From positions 27,540 through 91,539 of the forward strand of contig NZ_JAHKJW010000032.1 in assembly GCF_019710745.1 (NCBI RefSeq): a stretch of DNA of 64,000 bases, written 5' to 3'. The notes under the pieces were generated by a model, which was given only the letters and a program-made list of their open reading frames with translations, searched no databases and was not told the DNA's origin. Below, one piece after another: positions 32,829 to 41,311 of this stretch. Made by a program: the position numbers and the translations under genes. Source of the stretch: Streptomyces beigongshangae (GTDB lineage: Bacteria > Actinomycetota > Actinomycetes > Streptomycetales > Streptomycetaceae). The first letter of the stretch is position 1; the number at the start of each line of letters is the position of its first letter.

Positions 32829-34487
32829 TCAGTGGTGGCCGTGGCCGCTCGTGATCTCCTTGTACTCCTCGGCCGTCGGCTTCGGGATCTGGTTCTCCTC
32901 GCCGTAGTAGGCCTTGCTGAGCTTGGCCCGGAGCTTCTGCGGGCCCTTCACCTTGCGCTCGACGCCGTTCTCGTCGACCGTCGGGCCGATCTCCGCAGGC
33001 TTGTACTGCTCGTGCGCCGTGAGGGTGTACATGGCCTCCTGGCTGAGCGGCTCGTGCACCTCGACGAACTCACCGTGCGGCAGGCGCTTGATGATGCCCG
33101 ACTCGCGGCCGTGCAGCACCTTGTCCCTGTCCCGGCGCTGGAGGCCGAGGCAGATCCGCTTGGTGACGATGAACGCGATGACCGGTCCGACGAAGAACCC
33201 GATCCGGACGAACCAGGTGACCGCGTTGATCGACAGGTGGAAGTGCGTGGCGACGATGTCGTTGCCACCGCCGATCAGCATGATCATGTACGCGGTGACC
33301 CAGGCGACACCGAAGGCCGTACGGGTCGGGGCGTTGCGCGGCCGGTCCAGGATGTGGTGCTCGCGCTTGTCCCCGGTGATCCAGGACTCCACGAACGGGT
33401 AGAGCGCGATGATCGCCAGGAAGACACCGAAGATCACCAGCGGGATGAGCACACCGAGGGCCAGCGTGTGGCCCCAGAAGTTGATCTCCCAGCCGGGCAT
33501 CGCGCGGACCAGGCCCTCGGCGAAGCCCATGTACCAGTCGGGCTGGGCGCCCGTGGACACCAGGTCCGGCCGGTACGGCCCGAGGACCCAGATCGGGTTG
33601 ATGGACGCGATCGCGGCGATCATGGTGATGAAGCCGAAGACCAGGAAGAAGAAGCCTCCGGCCTTGGCCATGTAGACCGGCAGCAGCGGCATGCCGACGA
33701 CGTTGTTGTTGGTCTTCCCGGGACCCGCGAACTGCGTGTGCTTGTGGTAGAAGACCAGGATCAGGTGGGCGACCACGAGCCCCAGCATGATGCCGGGCAG
33801 CAGCAGGATGTGGATCGAGTAGAACCGCGCGACGAAGTCGCCGCCCGGGAACTCCCCGCCGAACAGGAACATCGAGATGTACGTGCCGACGATCGGCATC
33901 GACAGGATGGCGCCCTGGGTGAAGCGGACACCGGTGCCGGAGAGCAGGTCGTCGGGGAGCGAGTAGCCGGTGAACCCGGTGAACATGCCCAGGACGAGCA
34001 GCAGGAAGCCGAACAGCCAGTTGACCTCACGCGGCTTGCGGAACGCGCCGGTGAAGAAGACGCGCATCATGTGCACGAACATGCCGGCCAGGAAGATGAC
34101 GGCCGCCCAGTGGTGGATCTGCCGGATCAGCAGGCCGCCGCGCACGTCGAAGCTGATGTCGAGCGTGGAGGCGAACGCCTCCGACATCAGCTGCCCCTGG
34201 AGCGGGACGTAGCTTCCGTGGTACTCGATCTCGTTCATCGAGGGGTGGAAGAACAGCGTCAGATACACACCCGTGAGGATGATGATCAGGAAGCTGTAGA
34301 GGCAGATCTCGCCCAGCATGAAGGACCAGTGGTCCGGGAAGATCTTGCGCATGTTGGCCTTGGCCAGGGAGTAGATCCCCAGGCGGCCGTCGGCCCAGTC
34401 GGCGACCCGCTCGCCGGCCGGTGCCTTCCCGCGGGAACGCCCCGGCGCGTCGGCGCCCGAGGGGTTCGGAGTGGTCGTAGTGCTCAT
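32829..34487 (-). CDS. qcrB: Cytochrome bc1 complex cytochrome b subunit
   Basis: 552 residues. The cytochrome b core has about eight to nine membrane helices, with haem-ligand regions RQIHHWAAVIFLAGMFVHMMR and FYSIHILLLPG...AHLILVFYHKH, and the Qo-site motif PDWYMGF in place of PEWY. A long hydrophilic C-terminal tail (~100 residues), typical of actinobacteria, ends in SGHGHH. It oxidises menaquinol in the bc-aa3 supercomplex at the membrane. GGGAG precedes the ATG at 34487, which overlaps the qcrA stop by four bases (ATGA). Confidence 0.97.
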   Translation of the reverse strand: MSTTTTPNPSGADAPGRSRGKAPAGERVADWADGRLGIYSLAKANMRKIFPDHWSFMLGEICLYSFLIIILTGVYLTLFFHPSMNEIEYHGSYVPLQGQLMSEAFASTLDISFDVRGGLLIRQIHHWAAVIFLAGMFVHMMRVFFTGAFRKPREVNWLFGFLLLVLGMFTGFTGYSLPDDLLSGTGVRFTQGAILSMPIVGTYISMFLFGGEFPGGDFVARFYSIHILLLPGIMLGLVVAHLILVFYHKHTQFAGPGKTNNNVVGMPLLPVYMAKAGGFFFLVFGFITMIAAIASINPIWVLGPYRPDLVSTGAQPDWYMGFAEGLVRAMPGWEINFWGHTLALGVLIPLVIFGVFLAIIALYPFVESWITGDKREHHILDRPRNAPTRTAFGVAWVTAYMIMLIGGGNDIVATHFHLSINAVTWFVRIGFFVGPVIAFIVTKRICLGLQRRDRDKVLHGRESGIIKRLPHGEFVEVHEPLSQEAMYTLTAHEQYKPAEIGPTVDENGVERKVKGPQKLRAKLSKAYYGEENQIPKPTAEEYKEITSGHGHH

Positions 34488-35545
34488 CCGCGCTCCCAGA
34501 ATGAAGGACCGACGGGCTCTTCGAAGTCGCCGAGCGCCTGAAGGTAGCCCTCTTCGTTCACACCGATGCGCAGCTGCGGCAGCGGGTGACCGGCCGGGCC
34601 GAAGATCACTCGGGCACCGTCGGAGAGGTCGAAGGTGGACTGGTGGCAGGGGCAGAGGACGTGGTGCGTCTGCTGCTCGTACAGGGAGATCGGGCAGCCG
34701 ACGTGGGTGCAGATCTTCGAGTACGCCACGATGCCCTCGTGGGACCACTCGAGCTCGCGCTTGTCCTTGATGTTCTCCGGCTGGATCCGGACGATCATCA
34801 GGGCCGCCTTGGCGATCTCGTTCATGAACTCGTGGTCGTGCTCCTCCAGGCCCTCGGGCTTGGCGAAGGTGAGCGAGCCCACGGCGACGTCGGAGGGACG
34901 CAGGGGCTCGTCGGTGTTCATGTTGACGAGCAGCTTGCCCTTGGACCACCTCGTGTGCCGCAGCTTGTCCTCCGGCAGCGGACCGAGGTCGCGCAGCAGG
35001 ACGATGCCGGACAGCGGGAACAGGGTCAGCGCGCCGAACATCGTGTTGCGGATGAGCTTGCGGCGGCCGAGCGCCGATTCCTTGGCGCCCTGCTTGAAGT
35101 CGGCCAGGACCTTGGCCTTGACCTCGGGCGCCGCCTCGATGGGGTGGCGCTCGTCGGCGACCTCCACGTCGGACATCAGGGTGCGGGCCCAGTGGACCGC
35201 GCCCACGCCGATGCAGAACAGCGCCAGACCGAGCGTCATGCCCAGGGCGAAGTTCAGGGCGCTGATGTGACCGAGCATGAAGATGTAGACGATCCGGTCG
35301 GCCGGGATCGTCACGAAGGACACGATGAAACCGATCGTGGCCAGCATCGAGAGCGTGAACAGCAGGGCGACCGTGCGCTCGGAGCGCTTGGCGGCCCGCT
35401 CGTCGATGTCCTGGATGCGGTGCGCGTGCGGCGGCAGACCGGGGTTCGCGAACGGGTGGTTCTCGTCCGCCAGGGCCACGTCACCGTGCGCGTCGGCGGC
35501 CCGCTCGGCGGGCAGGTTCTCTTCTGGGATGTCTTGGCTACTCAT
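34484..35545 (-). CDS. qcrA: Cytochrome bc1 complex Rieske iron-sulfur subunit
   Basis: 353 residues. Actinobacterial QcrA has three N-terminal membrane helices, here at about residues 57-80, 88-110 and 165-185. The Rieske fold binds [2Fe-2S] through CTHVGC (Cys279, His281) and CPCH (Cys298, His301), with Cys284 and Cys300 forming the disulfide. It passes electrons from menaquinol to the dihaem cytochrome QcrC. The ATG at 35545 overlaps the qcrC stop (ATGA), so qcrC-qcrA-qcrB are translationally chained. Confidence 0.97.
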   Translation of the reverse strand: MSSQDIPEENLPAERAADAHGDVALADENHPFANPGLPPHAHRIQDIDERAAKRSERTVALLFTLSMLATIGFIVSFVTIPADRIVYIFMLGHISALNFALGMTLGLALFCIGVGAVHWARTLMSDVEVADERHPIEAAPEVKAKVLADFKQGAKESALGRRKLIRNTMFGALTLFPLSGIVLLRDLGPLPEDKLRHTRWSKGKLLVNMNTDEPLRPSDVAVGSLTFAKPEGLEEHDHEFMNEIAKAALMIVRIQPENIKDKRELEWSHEGIVAYSKICTHVGCPISLYEQQTHHVLCPCHQSTFDLSDGARVIFGPAGHPLPQLRIGVNEEGYLQALGDFEEPVGPSFWERG

Positions 35546-36351
35546 GACTTCTTGGCCTTTGCGGTCCGGGCGGCGACCCATACGGCGACGGCGATCAGCC
35601 CGCCGAGACCGAAGATCCAGCCGAAGAGACCTTCACTGACCGGCCCGAGGCCGCCCAGCTCCAGACCACCGGGGCTCTCCGAATCGTCGCTGTTGACCTC
35701 GTCGAGGTACGCGATGATGTCCTTCTTGTTCTTCTCCGTCAGCGTGGTGTCGGGGAAGGACGGCATGTTCTGCGGGCCGTGCAGCATGGCCTCGTAGATG
35801 TACTTCGGGTCGACGTCTTCCAGCGACGGAGCGTACTTGCCCCTGGTCAGCGCGCCACCCTTGCCGGTGAAGTTGTGGCACTGGGCGCAGTTGGTGCGGA
35901 AGAGCTCGCCGCCCTCGGCGATGTCCGCGTCCGCGGGGTCGTACTGCTCCTTGGTCGGCACCGCGGGTCCGGCGCCCAGCGAGGCGACGAACGCCGCGAG
36001 CTGGTCGATCTCGGCCTGCGAGTAGATGTTCTTCTTGTCCGGCACCTGCGCGCCGGGCTGCTGGGCCGGCATACGGCCGGTGCCGACCTGGAAGTCCACG
36101 GCCGCGGCGCCCACGCCCGCCAGGCTCGGACCGTCGGAGGTGCCCTGACCGCCGGTGCCGTGGCAGGTCGAGCAGCCCACGGCGTAGAGCTTCTTGCCCT
36201 CGTCGATGGCGAGGGACTGGGCGGTCGTATCGGCCTGTGCCTTGTCCGCGGGCGCGAACGCGGTGTACAGCCCCCCGGTGGCCGCCAGCGCGAGAAGTAG
36301 GACGACGACCGCCGCCAGCGGATGGCGTCGTCGTGCGGAGAGCTTTTTCAC
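35542..36351 (-). CDS. qcrC: Cytochrome bc1 complex dihaem cytochrome c subunit
   Basis: 269 residues from a GTG. There is an N-terminal membrane anchor (residues ~11-33), then two cytochrome c domains with CSTCH (60-64) and CAQCH (155-159), and a C-terminal membrane helix (~240-262). Two haems let it carry electrons directly from the Rieske protein to the CuA of oxidase subunit II, as there is no soluble cytochrome c in these bacteria. It is the first gene of the qcr unit, 65 bases downstream of the ctaE stop, so ctaE-qcrCAB probably form one transcript. Confidence 0.97.
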   Translation of the reverse strand: MKKLSARRRHPLAAVVVLLLALAATGGLYTAFAPADKAQADTTAQSLAIDEGKKLYAVGCSTCHGTGGQGTSDGPSLAGVGAAAVDFQVGTGRMPAQQPGAQVPDKKNIYSQAEIDQLAAFVASLGAGPAVPTKEQYDPADADIAEGGELFRTNCAQCHNFTGKGGALTRGKYAPSLEDVDPKYIYEAMLHGPQNMPSFPDTTLTEKNKKDIIAYLDEVNSDDSESPGGLELGGLGPVSEGLFGWIFGLGGLIAVAVWVAARTAKAKKS

Positions 36352-36416
36352 GGATTACCCCGGTGTCAGGATCTTCTGCGTCGATGCTTCTGGAGTGTGC
36401 GCGGGAACGGGCCCGG

Positions 36417-37037
36417 TTACTTGATCATGTAGATCGTGGCAAAAAGGCCGATCCAGACGACATCGACGAAGTGCCAGTAGTAGGACACGACAATGGCGGC
36501 GGTCGCCTGCTCGTGCGTGAACCTGCGGGCCGCGTACGTGCGCCCGAGGACCAGCAGGAAGGCGATGAGACCACCCGTCACGTGCAGGCCGTGGAAACCG
36601 GTGGTCAGGTAGAAGACCGAGCCGTACGGGTCCGACGAGAGCGACAGGCCCTCGTGCTTGACCAGCTCGGTGTACTCGTACACCTGGCCGCCGATGAAGA
36701 TCGCACCCATCACGAACGTGACGATGAACCACATCCGGAGCTTCTTCACGTCCCCGCGCTCGGCCGCGAACACGCCGAGCTGGCAGGTGAGCGAGGAGAG
36801 CACCAGGATCGTGGTGTTGGTCGCCGAGAACGGGAAGTTCAGGGCGGACGCCATTTCCTTCCAGTGATCTGGACCGGTCACCGATCGGAGGGTGAAGTAC
36901 ATCGCGAAGAGGGCCGCGAAGAACATCAGCTCGGAACTCAGCCAGATGATGGTTCCGACGCTGGTGAGGTTCGGTCGATTGACCGACGGGTGCGCGTGCC
37001 CGGTGTCTACTGTCGTTGCTGTCGCCACGACCGACAT
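36417..37037 (-). CDS. ctaE: Cytochrome c oxidase subunit III
   Basis: 206 residues with five membrane helices, as in actinobacterial heme-copper oxidases. Typical motifs are WLSSELMFFAALFAMYF, the Gln/Glu-rich FIGGQVYEYTEL, TGFHGLHVTGG and SYYWHFVDVVWIGLFATIY. It is part of the aa3 oxidase. The ATG at 37037 has no clear ribosome site and is buried in a perfect 10-bp inverted repeat (37028-37048). That hairpin could hide the start codon or be a protein-binding site. Confidence 0.96.
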   Translation of the reverse strand: MSVVATATTVDTGHAHPSVNRPNLTSVGTIIWLSSELMFFAALFAMYFTLRSVTGPDHWKEMASALNFPFSATNTTILVLSSLTCQLGVFAAERGDVKKLRMWFIVTFVMGAIFIGGQVYEYTELVKHEGLSLSSDPYGSVFYLTTGFHGLHVTGGLIAFLLVLGRTYAARRFTHEQATAAIVVSYYWHFVDVVWIGLFATIYMIK

Positions 37038-37048
37038 TATGTCGGTCG
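37028..37048. promoter_or_regulatory. Perfect inverted repeat over the ctaE start codon
   Basis: CGACCGACAT (37028-37037) and ATGTCGGTCG (37039-37048) flank a single T. In the ctaE mRNA the AUG lies at the top of the 3' arm of the stem. Either an operator or a translation-blocking hairpin would fit; codon constraint explains at most half of the symmetry. Confidence 0.5.
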
Positions 37049-37215
37049 CTTATCCCGCCCTCACCCCGGGGGGTGCCGTTCGGGGTGTCTGCGGGGTGTG
37101 TCCAGCCCGTATGGCCCATCGAAGCCCTGTCCGAACCGCTGTTGACCGCGTGATCGAGGGGGTAGCATCCGCGCATCGCAGTCCGTCTCTACGACGCCGA
37201 CGTCCCGGAGGAAGA

Positions 37216-37617
37216 ATGCAGCCGACCGCAACGGTGCTGGTCTACAGCGACGACTCCAACACCCGCGAGCAGGTGCGGCTCGCCACGGGGCGCAGGCCCG
37301 CCGCCGACGTCCCCCAGGTGGAGTTCGTCGAGTGCGCGACCCCCGCCGCGGTCGTCGCGGAACTCGATCGCGGTGGCATCGACGTGTGCGTGCTGGACGG
37401 CGAGGCCGCTCCCGCGGGCGGGATGGGGATCTGCCGGCAGATCAAGGACGAGATCTTCGACTGCCCGCCGGTGCTGCTGCTGATCGGGCGGCCGCAGGAC
37501 GCCTGGCTGGCCACGTGGAGCCGGGCCGAGGCGGCGGTGACCCTGCCGGTCGATCCTGTGGAGTTCGCCTCCGCGCTGGCGGGGCTGCTCCGTGGGAAGC
37601 GGGCCCTGAGCGCCTAG
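37216..37617 (+). CDS. CheY-like receiver-domain protein lacking conserved residues
   Basis: 133 residues; the ATG at 37216 has GGAGGAAG just upstream. The secondary-structure pattern and motifs fit a single receiver domain: VLVYSDDSNTREQV (Asp12/Asp13 acidic pair), VCVLDGEAAPAGGMGICRQIK (Asp61 at the phosphorylation site), and LLLIGRPQDAW at beta 4. The usual Thr/Ser after beta 4 is absent (IGR) and the usual Lys-Pro is VDP. Phosphotransfer as in CheY is therefore unlikely. It is divergent from ctaE. It may be a phosphorylation-independent regulator or scaffold. Confidence 0.7.
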   Translation: MQPTATVLVYSDDSNTREQVRLATGRRPAADVPQVEFVECATPAAVVAELDRGGIDVCVLDGEAAPAGGMGICRQIKDEIFDCPPVLLLIGRPQDAWLATWSRAEAAVTLPVDPVEFASALAGLLRGKRALSA

Positions 37618-37755
37618 CGAGCGCCTGGGCGCCGTCCCGCCGAATGTTGTGGGGCGACCGCGGGCCGGCCGTGGCTGGTCGCGCCCACGCGGCGGAGCCG
37701 CACATCGATGGAGCCCCGCGCCCCTCTCGGGCCCCTGCGGGGTCCTCACGGCGGC

Positions 37756-39054
37756 CTACGCCAGTTCCGGGCGCAGTCTTACGCGGTCCTCGGGGGTCGG
37801 GCCCTCCGGGGTGCCGGCCACCAGGGCGCTGCCCTTGCGCCAGTTCTTCCAGGTGAGGTTCCAGTCGCCGAAGCCGTTGCCGAACGGGGGCATCGTGTCG
37901 CCGTACGAGTTGACGACCTCGACGATGTCGCCGGGCCGGACGGTGTCGAAGAACCACTCCGCGTCGGCGGTGCTCATGCCGGTGCAGCCGTGGCTGACGT
38001 TGGCCGCGCCCTGTGAGCCCGCCGACCAGGGCGCGGCGTGCACGTACTCGCCGCTCCAGGTCACCCTGGTGGCGTAGTACACGGGCAGGTCGTAGGAGTC
38101 CGCGCTGCCCTCGGCTATGCCGATGCTGGTGCCGCGCATCCGTACGAAGTACTCCTTGCCGAGCACGACCTTGACGCCGTTGCGGGTCTCGAAGCCCGGT
38201 TTGCCGGTCGTGACGGGGATCGTCCTGATGGCCTCGCCGTTGCGGTGGACCGTCATCGAGTGGGCGGCGGCGTCCGTGACGGCCTCCATCCGGTCACCCG
38301 TGGTGAGCGTCAGGGGCTTGGTCCGGCCGCCCCAGAGGCGCTCGGCCACCTTGACGCCCGCGAGGTCGCTGTGGGCCCTGATCGTCGCGTGGGCGGGCCA
38401 GTACTCCTTCGGGCGGTAGTGCAGCGTGCGGTCGTCCACCCAGTGCCAGGCGCCCCGGACCGCGGGCCGGGAGCGGACCTTCAGGGCCCGTTCGACGACG
38501 GCGCGCGCCGCCTCGTCCCGGACCGGGGCACTGAGTTCGGCGGTGACCGGCTGGCCGACGCCGTACGTGCCCTTGTCGGGGCCGAACACCACGTCGAGCC
38601 GCTTCTTGGTCCTCGGCGTGCCGGTCCGGAAGCCGACGACCTCGCGGCCCGGCGAGCCGTCCTCGTCCTCGGTGCTCACGCGGACCGTGTAGCGGGCGCC
38701 CGCGGCCAGCGGCACGGTGCTGTGCCACCGCTCTCCGTCGGCGGACAGTTCACCGGCGACGTACCGCCCCGCGGTGTCCGTGGCCGTCACGTCGGTGATG
38801 CGGCCGCCGGACTCCTCGACGGCGATCTCCAGGGGTTTGTCCGGGTCGGCCTTCGCGCCGTCGCGCACGGCGGCGCCGAAGGAGAGGTCCCGCCCCGCGT
38901 CGTACGGATCGGCGGAGAGCGGGTGGCCGCCGGATCCGCAGGCCGTGCCGCCGATGCCTATGACGGCCGTCAGTGCCGCGCAGCCGAGGGCGGCGCGGCG
39001 GCGCCGGCGCGCCGTACCGGCGCCGGTGCTCGTGGGGGAAGCTGAGTGGTTCAT
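37756..39054 (-). CDS. L,D-transpeptidase lipoprotein (YkuD family)
   Basis: 432 residues from the ATG at 39054. An Arg-rich start, hydrophobic stretch and a lipobox-like GTAC place the mature protein outside the membrane. Two immunoglobulin-like domains (about 60-280) precede the YkuD catalytic domain, with the SHGC motif (His355, Cys357) and HGCTGMSTADAEWFF. It makes 3-3 cross-links in peptidoglycan and resists most beta-lactams, as known for the family. A tryptophan-rich end (WNLTWKNWRKG) follows. It is read leftward after the cta terminator, so it has its own promoter. Confidence 0.9.
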   Translation of the reverse strand: MNHSASPTSTGAGTARRRRRAALGCAALTAVIGIGGTACGSGGHPLSADPYDAGRDLSFGAAVRDGAKADPDKPLEIAVEESGGRITDVTATDTAGRYVAGELSADGERWHSTVPLAAGARYTVRVSTEDEDGSPGREVVGFRTGTPRTKKRLDVVFGPDKGTYGVGQPVTAELSAPVRDEAARAVVERALKVRSRPAVRGAWHWVDDRTLHYRPKEYWPAHATIRAHSDLAGVKVAERLWGGRTKPLTLTTGDRMEAVTDAAAHSMTVHRNGEAIRTIPVTTGKPGFETRNGVKVVLGKEYFVRMRGTSIGIAEGSADSYDLPVYYATRVTWSGEYVHAAPWSAGSQGAANVSHGCTGMSTADAEWFFDTVRPGDIVEVVNSYGDTMPPFGNGFGDWNLTWKNWRKGSALVAGTPEGPTPEDRVRLRPELA

Positions 39055-39130
39055 GTCCCGAGCGTAGGAACGGCTGTTCGCCGCGGCGCGTCCATTGGGC
39101 CGTGCGGGGGATGCGGGTGCGGCGAACGGG

Positions 39131-39166
39131 GGAAGCCCGGACCCCCTGCGGGATGTCCGGGCTTCC
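39131..39166 (-). terminator. Terminator of the ctaCDF transcript
   Basis: GGAAGCCCGGA (39131-39141) and TCCGGGCTTCC (39156-39166) are perfect complements. They lie just after the ctaF stop on the minus strand and separate ctaF from the L,D-transpeptidase gene. Confidence 0.75.
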
Positions 39167-39182
39167 GTGCGTTCGGCGCGTG

Positions 39183-39581
39183 CTACTGGTTCTGGTTCTC
39201 TCCGCGGTAGTACTCGAAGACCCAGCCCCACAGGCCGATCATGATGATCGGGGCCGAGAACCACAGGAGCCACCAGCCGAAGACGACGCCCATGAAGGCG
39301 AGCGCGCCGCCGATGCCGAGGGAGAGCGGCTGCCAGCTGTGCGGGCTGAAGAAGCCGATCTCGCCGGCGTCGTCCGCGACGTCGGCCTCCTTGTTGTCCT
39401 GTGCGCCCGTGTCGACCCGCCGGGCCGTGAACCACAGGTAGTAGCCGATCATGACGCTCAGGCCGAAGCCCAGGAAGAGCGCCGTGGTGCCGGCCGGCTC
39501 CTTCGACCACACGCCATAGACGATCGCCATGACGAGGATGAAGACGGCGAGCCAGATGAACATCTTGCCCTGGATCTTCAC
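39183..39581 (-). CDS. ctaF: Cytochrome c oxidase subunit IV, actinobacterial type
   Basis: 132 residues with four membrane helices (about 7-25, 33-52, 86-103 and 106-123). The sequence MKIQGKMFIWLAVFILVMAIVY and the end GWVFEYYRGE match the actinobacterial subunit IV (PF12270). It stabilises the aa3 oxidase in the bc-aa3 supercomplex. The GTG start overlaps the ctaD stop (GTGA), so it is coupled to ctaD. Confidence 0.93.
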   Translation of the reverse strand: MKIQGKMFIWLAVFILVMAIVYGVWSKEPAGTTALFLGFGLSVMIGYYLWFTARRVDTGAQDNKEADVADDAGEIGFFSPHSWQPLSLGIGGALAFMGVVFGWWLLWFSAPIIMIGLWGWVFEYYRGENQNQ

Positions 39582-41311
39582 TTGCCTGCCTCCTTGTCAC
39601 CGGCGAGAGCCTTCTCACCATGACCGGCGTTCTCCAACTGGTCGATGGCGGCGATCTCCGGGTGGTGCAGGTCGAAGGCCGGGGATTCGGAGCGGATCCG
39701 CGGCAGCGTGATGAAGTTGTGCCGCGGCGGCGGGCAGGACGTGGCCCACTCCAGCGAGCGGCCGTAGCCCCACGGGTCGTCGACCTCGACCTTCTTGCCG
39801 TACTTGGCCGTCTTCCACACGTTGTAGAAGAAGGGCAGGATCGACAGGCCGAGCACGAACGAGCTGATCGTGGAGATGGTGTTCAGCGCGGTGAAGCCGT
39901 CGGCCGCGAGGTAGTCCGCGTAACGGCGCGGCATGCCCTCGGCGCCCAGCCAGTGCTGGACGAGGAAGGTGCCGTGGAAGCCGATGAACAGCGTCCAGAA
40001 GGTGATCTTGCCGAGGCGTTCGTCGAGCATCTTGCCGGTGAACTTCGGCCACCAGAAGTGGAAGCCGGAGAACATCGCGAAGACGACGGTGCCGAAGACC
40101 ACGTAGTGGAAGTGCGCCACCACGAAGTACGAGTCCGAGACGTGGAAGTCCATCGGCGGCGAGGCCAGGATGACACCGGTCAGACCACCGAAGGTGAAGG
40201 TGATCAGGAAGCCGGTGGCCCACAGCATCGGGGTCTCGAAACTCAGGGACCCCTTCCACATGGTGCCGATCCAGTTGAAGAACTTCACGCCCGTCGGCAC
40301 CGCGATGAGGAACGTCATGAAGGAGAAGAACGGCAGCAGCACACCGCCGGTGACGTACATGTGGTGCGCCCACACCGTCACCGACAGGCCGGCGATGGCG
40401 ATGGTCGCGCCGATCAGGCCCATGTAGCCGAACATCGGCTTGCGGGAGAAGACCGGGATGACCTCACTGATGATGCCGAAGAACGGCAACGCGATGATGT
40501 ACACCTCTGGATGGCCGAAGAACCAGAAGAGGTGTTGCCACAGCAGCGCCCCGCCGTTGGACGAGTCGAAGATGTGGGCGCCGAACTTGCGGTCCGCCTC
40601 CAGCGCGAACAGCGCGGCGGCCAGCACCGGGAAGGCGAGCAGCACCAGCACCGCGGTGAGCAGCACGTTCCACACGAAGATCGGCATGCGGAACATCGTC
40701 ATGCCCGGCGCGCGCATGCAGATGATGGTGGTGATGAAGTTGACCGCGCCCAGGATGGTGCCGAAGCCGGAGAAGGCCAGACCCATGATCCACATGTCGG
40801 CGCCGATGCCCGGCGAGCGGACGGCGTCCGACAGCGGGCTGTAGGCGAACCAGCCGAAGTCTGCCGCGCCCTGCGGGGTGAGGAAGCCACCGACCGCGAT
40901 CAGCGAGCCGAACAGGTAGAGCCAGTAGGCGAACATGTTCAGCCGCGGGAACGCCACGTCGGGCGCGCCGATCTGCAGCGGCATGATCCAGTTCGTGAAG
41001 CCGGCGAACAGCGGCGTCGCGAACATCAGCAGCATGATCGTGCCGTGCATCGTGAACGCCTGGTTGAACTGCTCGTTCGACATGATCTGCGTGCCGGGAC
41101 GGGCCAGTTCGGCGCGCATGAACAGCGCCATGACGCCGCCGATGCAGAAGAACGCGAACGACGTGACCAGGTACAACGTGCCGATCGTCTTGTGGTCGGT
41201 GGTGGTCAGCCACTTGACGATCACGTTGCCCGGCTGCTTGCGCCGGACCGGCACCTCGTTCTGGTAGTGCTCGGTCTCAGCGACACCCTGGGGTTCGTTG
41301 AGGATGCTCAC
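39578..41311 (-). CDS. ctaD: Cytochrome c oxidase subunit I (aa3)
   Basis: 577 residues with 12 membrane helices. Haem a ligand region: FTMHGTIMLLMF. CuB-Tyr site: WFFGHPEVYIIALP. The second CuB histidine pair is WAHHMYVTG and the haem a3/a region is FVVAHFHYVVFG. It reduces oxygen to water and pumps protons. The GTG at 41311 has GGGAG upstream and overlaps the ctaC stop (GTGA). The N-terminal DHKTIGTLYLVTSFAFFC matches the family closely. Confidence 0.97.
   Translation of the reverse strand: MSILNEPQGVAETEHYQNEVPVRRKQPGNVIVKWLTTTDHKTIGTLYLVTSFAFFCIGGVMALFMRAELARPGTQIMSNEQFNQAFTMHGTIMLLMFATPLFAGFTNWIMPLQIGAPDVAFPRLNMFAYWLYLFGSLIAVGGFLTPQGAADFGWFAYSPLSDAVRSPGIGADMWIMGLAFSGFGTILGAVNFITTIICMRAPGMTMFRMPIFVWNVLLTAVLVLLAFPVLAAALFALEADRKFGAHIFDSSNGGALLWQHLFWFFGHPEVYIIALPFFGIISEVIPVFSRKPMFGYMGLIGATIAIAGLSVTVWAHHMYVTGGVLLPFFSFMTFLIAVPTGVKFFNWIGTMWKGSLSFETPMLWATGFLITFTFGGLTGVILASPPMDFHVSDSYFVVAHFHYVVFGTVVFAMFSGFHFWWPKFTGKMLDERLGKITFWTLFIGFHGTFLVQHWLGAEGMPRRYADYLAADGFTALNTISTISSFVLGLSILPFFYNVWKTAKYGKKVEVDDPWGYGRSLEWATSCPPPRHNFITLPRIRSESPAFDLHHPEIAAIDQLENAGHGEKALAGDKEAGK

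Noticed and set aside
39054..39621. Extended start for the L,D-transpeptidase reaching into ctaF
   Set aside because: The extension is a shadow of ctaF; the lipoprotein signal begins at the ATG at 39054.
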